NCBI GenBank assembly: GCA_943736015.1
Contig: OX031065.1
Location: 30,332,427 to 30,396,426 of the forward strand
DNA length: 64,000 nt
Direction of reading: 5' to 3'
From: Tridacna crocea
Lineage: Eukaryota > Mollusca > Bivalvia > Cardiida > Cardiidae
Each line of letters opens with the position of its first letter. Position 1 is the stretch's first letter. Of the stretch, positions 42,364 to 57,300 are shown in pieces. A program made the translations under genes and the position numbers. A model generated the notes under the pieces. That model made no database searches, was not told where the DNA came from, and was given only the letters and a program-made list of their open reading frames with translations.

Positions 42364-45300
42364 CTGTAAATAAAAAGAAAACATGTCTAAGTAATTTTGT
42401 CAATGCACAGTGTTATTATCAGAAAATAAATCTTACCAAAGTATGATTTTTTTGGATCCTTTTGAAACCAATCCTTGTGGAAGAAGGAAGCATGAAAGCC
42501 CTTTTTTACTCTATTGCCATACAAAGCAATATGTATACAACTGGCATCAACAAAGACATTTAACCCTTTCCCAAACGACAAATTTTAGACTCTTCTAAAC
42601 TCAAAGAGTTTGCAGACAAAAATTTCAAATTTGATAAAAATGATAGAAAGTTCCACAAATGGGCAGAAAACACTGTGGGAAAAGAAGAAATTGCTCATTA
42701 CAAGCAATTTCTCCTTTTCCCACAGTGTTTTCAAAAGACTTGTACAGAAGACACGTAAAAACAAGGGCTTGTTTGGGAAAGGGTTAAATGTAAGAAATTT
42801 GTATTAACTCTTTACCAAACAAGCCCTTGTTTTCACTAACCTGGAAAGCAAAGCTTTTGAAAACCTTTTGGGAAAAGGAGGAAATGCTGGTAACCAGCAT
42901 TTTCTCCTTTTCCCACAAGGTTTTCCATTCTTTAAGAGACAAATTTCATAAATAAAGACACCTTTAATTTTTCATATGCAAATACTTTCAATATAGGAGA
43001 GTCACCCAAGAAGTTCTGATAAATCATATTTTCTGTCTAAACATCGGAAAGTAATGAAACTATGCATGCATGGCCATTAACTATGCTACTGATTAAGACT
43101 GAATACATACATGCATGTGCAACACATGACATCGTCATGTGGTGACGTCATTTAGACATTGCTTAAATCTTTACCAAACGACAATATTTTGGATAGGTCC
43201 AAATTGAAAGCATTTGCAGACGACAAAATAAATGTGACTCAAAAACTGAAATTTGACTTTAGAGGAGTAGAAAACATTGTGGGAAAAGAAGAAAATGCTA
43301 GTTATCAGCATTTTGTCATTTTCCCACAATGTTTTCTCAAGGCTTCTTTCTCAGGGTCGTCAAAAGTAGGGATTGTTTGGTAATGGGTTAAGCATCATGG
43401 ACACATTAAGTCAAGGTGAACAACAAGCATTCACTAGAAGGCCCTAAAGGGTGTGAATATGCTCTATCCATCCAGTGGATACTAAGATATAGTGCAGATA
43501 AATATAATCAAGGAAGGGCCATAACTGCTTTGAAAATCTTTCAACCTTAACAAATCATAATAATGCATCTTCACTTCATAATGAAATTTCCCATGAAGTT
43601 TGACTGAAATCTGTGCAGTAGATACTGTGAAATAGAGCAGACAACTGAAATCTGTCCAGTAGTTATTGAGATACAGAGCAGAAAAAAAAATTCATGAAAG
43701 GCCCATCAATGCATTGAAAATCATTCAACTGTACAAATTATAGCATCCACCTTCATACTAAAACTTCCCATGAAGTTTGACTGCAAACCATCGAATAGAT
43801 ACTGAGAAATAGAGTGAAGAAAAAAAATCATGAAAGGGCCATAACTCTTTGATGATTTGATAATCATTTAACTATAACCAAATTATATGCACATATTGAC
43901 TAAGATAAAATTTCCCATGAAGTTTGAATGAAACCCACCCAGTAGATACTGAGAAATAGAGCAGATACAAATAATCAAGAAAGGACCATAATTCCTTTAA
44001 AAATCATTGAACCATAACCAGTCTATAAAATGAACATTTTAGCTTCATACTAAAATTTCCCATGAAGTTTGACTGAAATCCATAGTATAGATACTGAAAA
44101 ATGGAGCAGAGAAGTAAAATCATGAAAGGGCCATAACTCCCTTGGAAATCATTGAACTGTAACAAAATTATAATATGCACATCTTCACTTCATAATAAAA
44201 CTTCCCATGACATTTGACTGTAATCTGCCTTGTAGTTACTGAGAAATAGAGCAGACAAAAAATCATGAAAGTGCCACAACTCCTTTGAAAATTATTCAAG
44301 TGTAACCAAACTACAATATGCACATCTTGATTTCATAATAAAACTTCCCATGAAGTTTGACTGAAATCAATCCAGCAGATACTGAGAAATAGAGCAAACA
44401 AAAATAATCAAGAAAGGACCATAACTCCTTTAAAAGTCATTCAACCATAACCAAATTATAAGATGCACATCTCCACTTCAAGATGAAAGTTCCAATGAAG
44501 TTTGTCTAAAAAATCTGTCTGGTAATTATTGAGAAATACAGCAACAATAAAAACCTACAGACCGACAGAATGACCAACAGATCGACCAACACAGTGACTC
44601 CTAAATACCCTCCCCCCCAAAACAAAATTTGAGGGGGATATAGAAATTAAAAACATTTTCAAAATGTTCTCCTTTTCACATAATACTTTAAAAAGGCTTT
44701 CTGCTTCAAGGTAGTTAATACTCCTGATCATTTGGTTAAAGGTCAAACTTTACAACCAGAAAATGCAACTAGTATTTTGCTGATGGCTCTTAAGCCCCTT
44801 TCACAATTGGTGCACGAGTACTTTATAACACTTTGTGATTGGAATTTTTTAGCCTTGTGCAAGCTTTCGCATACATTGCATGATGTCTCGCATTTGTTGC
44901 ATGCGTTTTAGTGGTCGCATCAAGTCTCTTCAAAATAGTGGACATGTACACTCGCCAGACGCAACCGAATGCAATCCAAATTATCGCAATGCAACACGCA
45001 AACATTAGTACGAACATCTTGCAGCGTTTTGTCTACTCACAAGGGTGATACATGATTTTCAAAGGTCGCAAGATGCATCACAGCAGTCTATGCGTGTGTT
45101 TTGTGAACCATGAGACTGTTGCTCTACATGTCTCATGTAATCTTGCAACGTTTTACTATCATTGCATGATTTATCAGCTTCAATTTGCCATGCTTTGCCA
45201 CTTATATTATATACCCTGTATAAGCAATTCTGTTTCAGACCACAAATGATCATGGATGCTGTTGTGCCAACACCTGCTCGCTGTCTGCTGAGATTGCCGA

Positions 45301-48300
45301 ATCTTCTCTCGCATTCAACTATGTCAACTGAAGAGCGTCACAGGCAGTATACCGGTATATACCCCCTCTGACTCGCACAAACATTTGTACCATTGATCTC
45401 ATAATCGCTCATCCAATCGCATTGAAGCATGTTCAATCATCTGATTTGCATTGCACAACAGTCGCTTTAGATCGTGCCTATTTCGTGTGAATATATTTTC
45501 ATATGCGATTTTTCGGTAACAGTTATGATCCAAATCAAAATTTATCGGTCGCACAAATATTTTGTTGCTTCTGCTCATGTGCCAATTATGAAAGCCCCTT
45601 TAAGTACAAGTATTGCTTACTTTATCTTTATCTGGTTTTCTTCACCACGGCCTTTCACAAGGTCAAATGCAATGGTGTCTTCTGCTAGCGTCTTGACTTC
45701 CAATTTTTCATTCAAAGGGTTCTGAAAGCTCAGTGAAACCTTCATTGTTTCCCCTTTTTTCATTGTCTTCTTCGGTATCTGAAAAAAAAAAAAAAATACA
45801 TAACGTACAAGCTTTGCACCCTTCTACAGACAGATTTCAGTGATCACCATTTGTAGACCTCATTCAACTTTGAACTTTCATCATATTAACAATTAGCTAC
45901 ATACCAGACAGATAAGCTGGTCAAATCAAAATAAATTTATCCGCAAGCTATTTTCAAAATGAGGGAATACCTTTCTGAAACGAATGATAGAAATATAACC
46001 AAATGAGAAAAACATCATCTGATGTTAACAAGAAGTGACATCATATCAACTTCATTTGTGACTATGTTATTTCGGAACTATGCATATTGTGTACTATAGA
46101 AATCTAAATACAAAGCATGTGACTTAAATCATGACATATATCTGGTTGTTATCAACCTGGTCTCCAAAAAACTGTAAAGACATGCTGCAAGATATGTAGG
46201 ATTATTATGCCGGCAGTGTCTAAGGATACATGTGTTTTATTTCATGCTTTCCGGTAGGATTTCGAGAAGTAGCGGTGAAAATATTTTTCGATATTCCACA
46301 GGTATGATCAGTGAAAATACTGATTTTTATATTCTAGTTACTGAGGTAAAATGCTCGTGATTCAAAACCAGATAGAAATATGACATCATTCACTGGATTT
46401 TGATAAAGCTTCTCTCAGAAAGGGTTAAAGGCATGAAATAAATAGAATATTTGTTTTTTTTCACTTAAAGATTGAAATTCATTTCATCAAGTAAACATCA
46501 TCGGTAATATTGTCATGACTGGCACAATCACGGGGTTAGAAAAAAAATGAATATTCTCTATATTTTACTAAGCTGGGAGAACTAATCATGGGCTCATTAT
46601 GATCTAATTATATGATATAATTGTACGATATAATTAAGAAATAATCTTCTTTCTATCGTGGTATATCGTTCAATAAACCGCAGTTGTGAGTTATGAGGCA
46701 CAATAAATAATCCACGAGGGCGATAGCCTGAGCGAGTGGGTTATTCATTGCGCCTCATAACTCACAACGTGGTTTACTGAACGATATACCACGATAGAAA
46801 GAAGATTATTTCGATTCTAACATGGCCAATTCTTAATGAAAGGAAAACAAGTCCAAACTAAGAGTAAAAACGCGGATGAAGATTATGTTCCATTGAATAA
46901 CTCACTCATTGAATGACGTCACTCGATATAGGATGACGTCATTCTACATGGATTATCGCAGATTTTACCACGTTTTCCTTGCACTGTGTTTATAGAGCCA
47001 AAGTCGCGTGTCATGTTAGAATGAATACTAAATGACACAAATATTTGTTACCACTAACATAATGTTTAACTCTTAACCACACAATCCCAACTTTTAATGA
47101 TCGTGAAAGAAGCTTTTTTGAAAATATTGTGGGAAAAGAAGAAAATGCTGGCAACCAGCATTTTCTCCATTTTCCACAATTTCTTTTTTACTTTTCCCTA
47201 ACCAAATTTCAAATTGTTAGTCACATTTATTTTGTTGTCTGTAAATGCTTTCAATTTGGACTAGTCTATAGTCATCCTTTATTTCATGCTTCCGGTAGGA
47301 TATTGAGAAATAGCAGTGAAAATGTTTTTCAATCTTACACTGGTACCACCAGTGAAAATACCGACTTTCACGTTCTTGTTGCCTAGGTAAATTGCGCATG
47401 CCTTACAACCAGATGGGAAATATGGCGTCAATACCTCACGCTTGACGTATTATTGTAATGCGTTGCTATGCGCAAGGGGCACACCATGCGGTATAACGGA
47501 AAAGAACTGTATTGGATTTTGATAAAGCTCCTCCCAGGAAAGTTTAAAAGCATGAAATAAATAGAATATTTGTTGTTTTTTTTTCAGTGAAAGATCGAAA
47601 TTTATTTAATCCTTTGAATACCATCGGTAATATTTTTACTTGTGGCTGCACCACTCGTGAAAATATAACCAATGGTGTCCACTCAATGAAATATATTTCG
47701 ATCTTTCACCGAAAAAAACAAATATCCTCTATTTATCAGTTCTTCACTGGTCAGTTTTTTGGAGATATTTAGCTAGGTTATTCCCATGGATACTCCACAT
47801 TTTGGCTCTTCTCACTGACAAGTTTTTACCTGTCATCCTTTTTGAAATTATAATAATTTTGCATTAATGAAAATATAATGATACTCATAATCTCTTGTAA
47901 TTTATACTCTTGAGTTAAAGTCATTTTTTGACAATAAGTACCAATGGTAATTCTTGTTGTAACACAATACTCTTGTTGGTCTGCATCTGATACTAACTGG
48001 CCCTTGAGGAATTTGAAAAAAAAAACTGTTAACCCCTGTAATATTTAACCAATCAGATAAAACCTGATAGCACACCATCTCTGAAAAGATTGTAGGAAAA
48101 AGAATCATAATTTCTCCTTTTCCTTAAATATGTATAAGCAATAACTTTATCAAACCTTAACCCTTTCCCAAACAATCCCTGGTTTTCATGGGTCTGGAAT
48201 AGTAGCCTTTTGAAAACATTGTGGGAAAAGGAGAAAATGCTGGTAACCAGCATTTTCTCCTTTTCCCACAATGTTTTCTATCCTATCATAGGCAGAACTC

Positions 48301-51300
48301 ATCTTTTCAGCAAGAGTTGAATTGTCGTCTGCAAGTGCTTTCAATTTGTTTTAGTCCAAAAGTTTGTCGTTTGGAAAAGGATTAAGAGACACTTATTATC
48401 AATACTGTTAAAGAATACTTTCAAAATTTTCTACAGTGAACTTGTAGCAGCCAGGGATAGTGAGTCAGACATCTTATTAGCCACAATGAATCGGAAAGTC
48501 TCTTAACTTACCCCAATAGTCAGACCAGGTTTCTTAAAGACAAACTGATGATCCTTAACCTCATTTTCCTCTTCCTCATCTGCAAGACCCTCTACACTGC
48601 ACATGGCAAGGATTCGTATGTTACAACCTTCCACCAAGAGTGGTAAATACGTTTTGGCATCCAGGGTGTAGGAAAAGGTCTCAACTGGAACAAAATTAGA
48701 CAACTTACCCACAGTTTAGTTTAACCCATTACCACACAATCCCTACTTTTGACGCCCCTGAGAAAGAAGCCTTTAGAAAACATTGTGGGAAAAGGAGAAA
48801 ATGCTGGTAACCAGCATTTTCTCCTTTTCCCACAATGTTTTCTACCCTTTACAAAAAAAAATTCAAATTTTCAGTCACTCTTATTTTGTCGTCTGCAAAT
48901 GCTTTCAATTCGGACCAGTCTAAATTATTGTCATTTGGTAATGGGTTGAACTTGTCGATTTAAAAATGCTTGTGAAATATTTAGTTACAACTTATATCAA
49001 TCATACAAGATGATTGATTCCTAGAAATCTTAACTGGTTCTGGTGCTGTGTCATGGGTAGCTCTCAAGGTGTCAAGAACCCTTTCATCCAGGTGGTTTGA
49101 GTCTTGACACTTGAATGTCAGCGGGAGTTACTGTACCTAGACACAATTGTCTCCAACACATTACTAAGCTGTTAAAGATACAACCTTTTACACTCCTGTT
49201 CTAGCTACGTTTTCAAATCTTAACGGAAAATGGAGAAATTGCTCTTTACAGCAGTTCCGTCCTTATCTGTTTTTCATGCAATATTACATGTAGATGTCAT
49301 TTTCCTTTCCTTCAGATTTTTTTCATTAGTGAGTCATATACAAAACATGTGTTACGCTCTAGTAAAAGGGGTTCTATTGGAGCATCTTTGGATGCAGTAC
49401 TTAAACCAGCAGGTCATCAAATAATTAAAGACATTTCGATCTATTTTGACTAACAGACTGACTGAGTCAAGAGGCAGACTTGTTCTTTGACATAAGAAAA
49501 ATTGACCCACAGCTCCAGATGAAGGGAGTGCTTTTGAATTCAAACTTGAAAATATAAATTATTCTCCGCTAAACCTTTGTTGTAGGCACTCATTAGAATC
49601 ATCTTGTTGAGATGATTCTAATGAGTATCCACAACATAGGGTATCGAAGAAAAATGATAGGATATTATAGGGTAACATAGGGTATTGAAGAAAAATGATG
49701 ACTTTGGAATACCATCAATCCCTCTTATCTGGAGCTCTGTTGCTCCATAGCAAAAGCTTCAGTTTTAGATTAGCCTGCACGTAATACACAGGCTATCATG
49801 GTAATGATACAGGCTTGAAACTTCACACTCAAATAGCTTTAACTGTCCTACATACAATTATGCACTTAAATGAATGTCAGCTTTCGATGTCTATTAGTGG
49901 AAAAATTGTAATCTATGGTTAGGGTAAGCAGCCCAACAGAAAAAATAGTAATTAATTGGATTTGGATAGTTTTGTTTAATGCAAGAACTTACATAAATAT
50001 TTCGATCAAATCCAGTTAAAAATTATCTACGCAAAATTGTAAATTTTTGGCGAACATCATATGACGATTCATAGAAATGATCCCAAATGTGACCCTTTCA
50101 TTGGGATTTATAACGGAGCTACCGCAATCAGACTTTCGAAAATGGCGACGCCCAGCGACGTCACAAGTTAGTACATTTGATGTTAACTTTCGGTGGGCTG
50201 CACGGCTATACCTGATGTTAGCAAATTGTAGACAATACGCCTACTATTTGACGAAATGTGATGGAATCTCAGTGATATGTCTGAAAATAAATTCCCTACA
50301 GTGCGCTTACTAATTAAAATGAAAGTCTACTTTATTTTAAATGATAAAACACGATTCTACGGCATTTTGGGACAACGCTCGTATGTTGCCGCCACTGTTG
50401 CATATAATAACTTGTTATATCTAATATTTATCAAGTTTAAACCCTTATGTGCCTATTAGAATTACAGCCTTTGCAACCAGTGTACATCAAGATCAGATAA
50501 ACAAGATGCTATCTGATCTTGATTGTACATTCAAAGCCATGACACTTATTTGGTACTGTAAGTACATGTAATGATCAATAATTTACTTTCTCGATTTTTT
50601 TTAGTCTAGTGTGTAGTCCATTTCTCTGAAAATTCAAGAATTGTTAATCTGTGTCTGTTTATATCTAAGGAAAAGCTATGCTCTGTGAAAAGGTCACACT
50701 TGAAGTCTTACCTCTTACCCTGATATTTGAACTTTGCCAAACAAATGTTTCAAATAGCACTCCTACTTGTGAAGGGTAACACAGTTGAGCCAAATTATTT
50801 TGAATTCGATTGATACATGTAAAAGTTATAGAGCTCTAATAAAGACTGGACGGATGGAAGTATGAAATTAAATATTCATGCATACTCTAAGACATACACA
50901 AACACCCAACTGAAGTTATGGCTATAACTTTTTGCGTAGATTTAGTGGAAAAAAGGGGCGAGCCAGAATTCCCAGTGTCTAGGTCTAAATTTTCCGTGAT
51001 TTAGTGCATTACTGACTACTGAAGTTTACTGATCACTTACCAGAGTTTAAAATCAGCTTTTTTAAAGCACAATGATAAATGACATAATGTTTGCTGGGAG
51101 AAGGGGGGGGGGAGGGGAGGGGGGATGGGGATGTATAAATGTATAATTACATAATGCTAAAGAACAGAGTCAATTACAATTCTTGACCTACATGATCATT
51201 TGATTCCCTTTAAACAGCCTTTTAACCCATTACCACACAATCCCTACTTTTGACGCCCCTGAGAAAGAAGCCTTTTGAAAACACTGTGGGAAAAGGAGAA

Positions 51301-54300
51301 AATGCTGGTAACCAGCATTTTCTCCTTTTTCCACAGTGTTTTCTACCCTTCCCTTAACAAATTTCAATTTTTCAGTCACCTTTATTTTGTCGTCTGCAAA
51401 TGCTTTCAATTTGGACCAGTCTAAAATTTTCTCGTGTGGTAAAGAGTTAAAAAGAAAAGCTAACTCTCTTCCTATGGCGGATCTTTCAGGCAAAATCTTT
51501 GATTTTGAGAACTGTAATATTTTTGTCTTTTTCTGTCATTTAGGATGAATATTAACATTTGAGTTAACCAAAAAGAATACACATTCTTAAGTATACTTTA
51601 ATAATCATTTCACATTTAATCCATCCTGTTCCGTGGTCATCGTATCACTTTTATATATAAGGCTCAAACACCATCATAGCAAAGCCGCTCAATATGTCTG
51701 CACTCTGCCAGCACCGTTCTTTGACGGTGTAAAATATTAACGAAACAGATAAAGATAAAACATTGTGAAAAAAGGACATATATTTTTCTTTACTTTAATC
51801 AACATTTGGTGACTGTATAGATTAAAATTAGCTTGCATAATATGTGCAGTCTGACGTTCAATCAGGACCATCAATGTAATTAGCCGAATAACACAAGATT
51901 ATAGCAATATGTGTGGCATTCCCACCTTGACTTGTCCTGCAAACATATACATTAGTTTTGTTCAACTTCAAGTCATGATAATAATTAGAATATTTGGTAA
52001 ATTCCTTCTCTACATAGTTAAATATATCCTTTAAATTGTCTTTATTGTCATGTTCACTTATATTTTGCGTAAGTCCAATAGAAGCACTTCTTTTGGTGGA
52101 TTGAACTTTACCATCTGTAAGAGTATCAGTTTTTTTTAAAGGGTTACACTGATTGCCGTCACACGCACATTTTCAAGCTCGTTATGTCCACTATGTTCTT
52201 CAAAATCGTTGTTACTGTCATGTCCATTTTCATCTGCGTTGGTTGGGCATGATCAACTTTCCTCGGCAACACTTTCGTAAATGTTTTGGGGTTCGTCTGC
52301 ATTGTCATCAGCTTCAGGAATGTGTTTTGATGTCTTAGCAGAGTTATTACAAAGGTCATTGCCATCAAGACTGATGTTGTCAATATCGCTATCAATATCA
52401 TTAATGTCAAATACATCATTTGAAACAGATTGGTTATAGTCTGGTGCTGTATTATTGAGATAGTCTTTGTCACCACTTATATCCTCAAGGTCCGGGATAA
52501 TGTAGCTTGGAGATGTCTCTGGTACAACCTGTACTCTATCAGCCATCACTTTTGTGGTTCTTTTGTCAACTTTGTAAACTCTGCATAAGTGAGTTATAAC
52601 ATAACTGCACTGAATGAATCTTGCTTTACAAGTTGACTCTGCACACAAAACTATCTTTTACTAGTATGTCTTTCTCTCTTGTGGCTGCTTAGACTCTTCC
52701 TGGACCAATATTCCCTTTTCTAGTAGTCACAATTATACATGATTTTGAAACTGGAATGAATAAGTACCGAGTGCTTAGAACTGAAACAACCTTTATTCTT
52801 TATACTTCCGGAATATTTCTTTAATCAGTAAATACTGTGAGGGAACAGGAATAAATTTTGTTGCACGAAATATAACAGTACTCGTTGGATCAGTTAGGTA
52901 AACAATACACGTCGGTGAATACCCTGTAATAGAACCGTTGGATAGAACCGTTGCACGAGAATTTCAGAATTTCATATGTTTCAATACATTTATACTGTGC
53001 AAAATGGTGTAGGTTTTACGGAAAAAAGTATACATTTCACAGTTTTAAAGAAAGTGAATGCTTAACTGTAAAATATTCGATTCTTTTATGTTATTAAATG
53101 CTTTCTTTGCTGCTGCTCTGTTTGAAATTAAATTTCCTGTCATTTTCTGTTTTGTACAGTCTTTTACTACAGAAACATTTGGAATTTCTGCATTGTGATT
53201 ATTTCTTTGACAGAGGACACTTCTAACGGGTATAAGAGATTCAGTGGTCTCTGTATGACCCTTTTAAATGGTAGCTCAACTTTTGCCGAACGAAAATTGC
53301 TTTCCACCAATTTTGTAATTTTACCAAATGTCCAACTTCCTGGTGCACCCTTTAAAATGGTCTTAAAGGATGCTCGTCCTTGAGGAAACCAAAAACGCAT
53401 ATGTATAGACGATAGCAGAGGAGCAACTCCACTTTGATGTAACTCTTTGTGAGCTTTATGTATAATTAGATCCCTTTTCGGTAAAAGAACTGGACGTCTG
53501 ACCCTTTCACAAGGATCTGCATTTTCCATCCGACCTTCAGAACGTTGCAGTTAAGTATCGGGATCAAGTCTCGCTGTCTTTTTATAGCTATTCCCTTTTT
53601 ATTATCTATACTGTCATTTTCTTATCTGTGCATTTCTGAGCCACATGCCTTCCACTTCATGCAATTCACAAATACTAATGAATGGAGTTTTGACTGTTTC
53701 CCCCCCCCCCCTTTTTTTTCGAACAAAACAAAGATCAAGGGCGGTCACACGTAGGAGCTTTGATCAAGACGAAAATCTATTGATGTCAATTCTGACTAGA
53801 TTTTTGAGTGCCATCGACTCCGGTTCAACAAACAAAGACTGGAATGGACTGTGATGATTTCGGACGATATTTCTGTTCTGATAAGTTACACATTTCCTCT
53901 TCAGCATTTTTGTTTTCAGCTTTACTAGAATATTTTGGCCATTCTAGGAATGGTTCTGATAACTACTTTTGTCCTTTCCACCACAATGCACAGTTTTGTA
54001 GCTTATTTGTCGACATACCCTTTGCCGATATATTGGCTGGGTTCTCCTGAACGAATTGGCTGGGTTCTCCGGAACGAATGAAAACTTGACAATTTTGAAT
54101 TATCTTAGTATATTTACCCTATTTCTAACAAAGGTTGTCTAGTTGTTGGTCGAATTGATCTAGGATAGAACATACTGTGAATCTGTCCAGAAGAAGATCT
54201 GAGGAATTACGGTTTCATGTGTTTTTGCACAAATTCCAAACATTTTGATCCTATCACAATGGCCATTAACTCAAGTTTAAGAAACTCAGGTTTAAGAACA

Positions 54301-57300
54301 GATAATGGCTTTATTGGGGCCAAACATGATTTTGAAAAAAAAAAAAATTTTCAGCTCATTATCTGAAACTTCATGTAGGTAAATTACTGCTGAATGTGCT
54401 TTCCCGACGCATCACAGAAACATCCCAAATGATAATTGATATCACTCCCACTTGCATCACAGATACATCTAGGAACAGACACATGTTGTAAGTGATCAAT
54501 ATTTGATTAATTTCCACCTTTCCATCTTTTAAGGATCTAGCTGTTCATTCCAATCCAATTTTTCTTGCCAAAGGCATTGAAGAGAAACTTTTCCAGGAAC
54601 AGTCACAGGACATATTAGGCCCAATAGATCAAACACAGAAGCCAATGTCTTCAAAACGAGACGTTTTGTCAAGGAGAGGGAAACATCAATCTGACTAACA
54701 CAATAGTGGTTAAAAGATAGTGTATCAGTCCTTCGGTTCCAATTGTGACCAAGAACTTTCAATTTTTCTACATTTGCTTAGTCTTCTGGAGCAAAAGATG
54801 AATTAACGTCATCATTATTTGATACGCATTCTCTTAAATTCACTCCTATCATTAAACATACATTTTGCACTTTTGTACATTTTCTTTGCTTTTGCAGCTG
54901 AAGCCCCGTTATCAAATTGTCGTCATAACTATGTATCATCCTTTATCTTATCAGCAATTCCACTATTGCATATGTCAACATGATGATTTATTGTTGCTGT
55001 CAACAAAAATGGGCTAGCTATTACACTAGAAGGCACTCATCAGAATCTATATTCCTGGATATTGTCGGGACTGGTTACTTCATACGTGATTTTTTGTTAA
55101 TCAAAGGAATCTTGTCACGTCACGCTGATCTCTGTGCAAATCCTATTTGAAGAAACGCCTTTTCTATGTCCACTACCAGAACAATCAGATAAGTCCGAAA
55201 TCGCCTAAGCATTCCATCTAAATCATGTAACAAAAATTGGTCATCTGTAGAAACACTCATTCAAACTACCGGTATTGTTTTCTTTCCTTGTTTATGTTGC
55301 TACATCGTACACCAATCTGATTGTTGTTCCTGATTTTTGCGGTGTCATCACTGCATGATGTGGACTGTAATGTACAATCGCATTAACATCATGTGGCTAT
55401 ACTTTCTCTATAGCAGCCTTTTGCAGTTGGTCCTTGATGACATCATCGTATCTTTTGAGAAAGTCCATCTTTAACTTCATTCGGCTACCATATGCAGTTT
55501 CTCTGTTTGTAGGAATCTTGGGTTCTTCTTCTTGCTAAGGCCAAGTGACATAATATCTGCCGTCTCTGAACTGCAGAGTGTTGCGAAAATTTCAAGTGCC
55601 TTTCGGTCTTCAGACGTTGCTTCTTTAACAATTTTATCCCTATAGTTTCTAAACTCAACAAGTCCTCAATCTCAACTCCAGATGCAATTCAAGTGTTTAC
55701 AGAAGTTATGTCACTTGTTGTAAACAGATTGCTCCCCTATGTCATCACTGGCACACTTTGTCCAAATGTTTCACTGCAGGAATTAGTTGTCCTTCCACTA
55801 AGTATCCATCCTAGTTTGGATTCTAATAGGTACAATCCTGAATCCTTATTTTTACTTCAAGCATAAAATCCAGGTATAATCTTTTCCTATTAATAATTCA
55901 ATAGGACACGCTTCATTTGATTTAGAAATCACATCTTACAACACAACACTATTCATAATATATTTCACCTTATCTGAATCTGGATCCTTTATCAGTTTTC
56001 TTTGAAGCTCAAGAAATATAAGCTTTACTACATTTACCGTTATCTTGATGAATTTTTCCATTTTCTAATTTCACATCAAAGTTTGTACATGTTGTTTTTA
56101 CTGCTTCGTGTTCCTGCTTCTAAATGTAACCATATTTATGATTTGCTCAGCATTTTCTTTGAGGCCAAACTTTTGCGCCAGTGATTGTGTTATGTAACAT
56201 CTGTGCAAACCGGAATCAAACAAATGTCTTACTTGTGAACCATCAAGAGTATCTGAACCTCTTATTTCAGTAAGAGCAGTTTGCATCAATACCGTTCATC
56301 CATAGACATGAGTCTGCCTTCATCTTTCCTACTATCACCACATTTCCTTTCACAAACACAATAAGACCTTGTTTTAATTTGAAATTTTGAGGACAAAGGC
56401 TTCTGTGGAAATTGTGCGCTTCCCCAAAGTAAACACACGCTTTGTTTGATTTACACTCTTTTAAACATTTGAAACAACTTCCTTTAATACGTTCTTTTCC
56501 ATTGTTTATTGTTTTATAATGGATACATTGATAGACTAATGTTGATGATCACAAAAACGACATTTTATCTTTACTTTTCTCTTGAGACTGTGTTTTAACA
56601 TTGGTGATTACAAGAGCTTGAGCTGAACCCTTTTCTTGAACTATTTGGTTATTTTTCTTTTGAGCACCGTTGTTTCGTCCAGAGTCTAACGAACTTCCTG
56701 CATTTCGAGTATCATTACTTCTAACCTCTTTTGATGCCCTTTCCCTGGCCACAAAATATTGTCAAAATTGTTCACTGAGCCCCTGCACAGTCCATTTTGA
56801 ATCCACTCCCTTTTGCACTTCTAATTGTTTCAAAACCCGCTCTGGAAGCTTCGATCTTACAATGCACACAAAGATGTCTCAGTTTAGTTTCTTTCGTAAA
56901 ATTTCCAAACCCCAAAGATGTCACTCAATTTTGTCTAAAAGATATCTTAGACTACTTATTTTATTTGTAGCTGCATATTTGCTGAAGCCTGTTGTAATGA
57001 AGATCAACAATTTCTTGAACGTTTCCAAACCATTTTGTAAAGTATCTACCGCAACCTAGTAAGGAGTAATCCTGCTATCGCACCTTTAGCTTCATCAAAG
57101 AGTTTCGATTTAAATAATTCAACTTGTCTACATTTGAGATTAATTTATTATCGTGGACAGCGCTCTTAAAAGAATCCCAAAACTCATGCCAGGAAGTTTT
57201 ATCTCCACTCAAACAGGTCATTCCCATCTTTGGTAATTTCACGGATGAGGATTGTTCCGTAAGTTTCTAATGACTTTGCTCTTGCTGTTTCATTTGCATT

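Noticed and set aside
45052-45371. Overlapping open frames on both strands near 45.1 kb
   Set aside because: They lie inside the TTAA-flanked element, overlap one another on both strands, and show no domain.
48749-48949. Many similar open frames with a peptide like [17 protein letters not shown] in both strands across the window
   Set aside because: They are translations of the hairpin MITE; the palindrome happens to be open in several frames. The same peptide recurs at every copy with no protein-like conservation elsewhere.
52159-52476. Met/Thr-rich 105-codon minus-strand frame
   Set aside because: Overlaps the acidic frame in another phase, with biased composition from the same DNA; no independent support.
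56670-57059. 129-codon plus-strand frame
   Set aside because: Antisense to the gag-like region of the BEL/Pao element.
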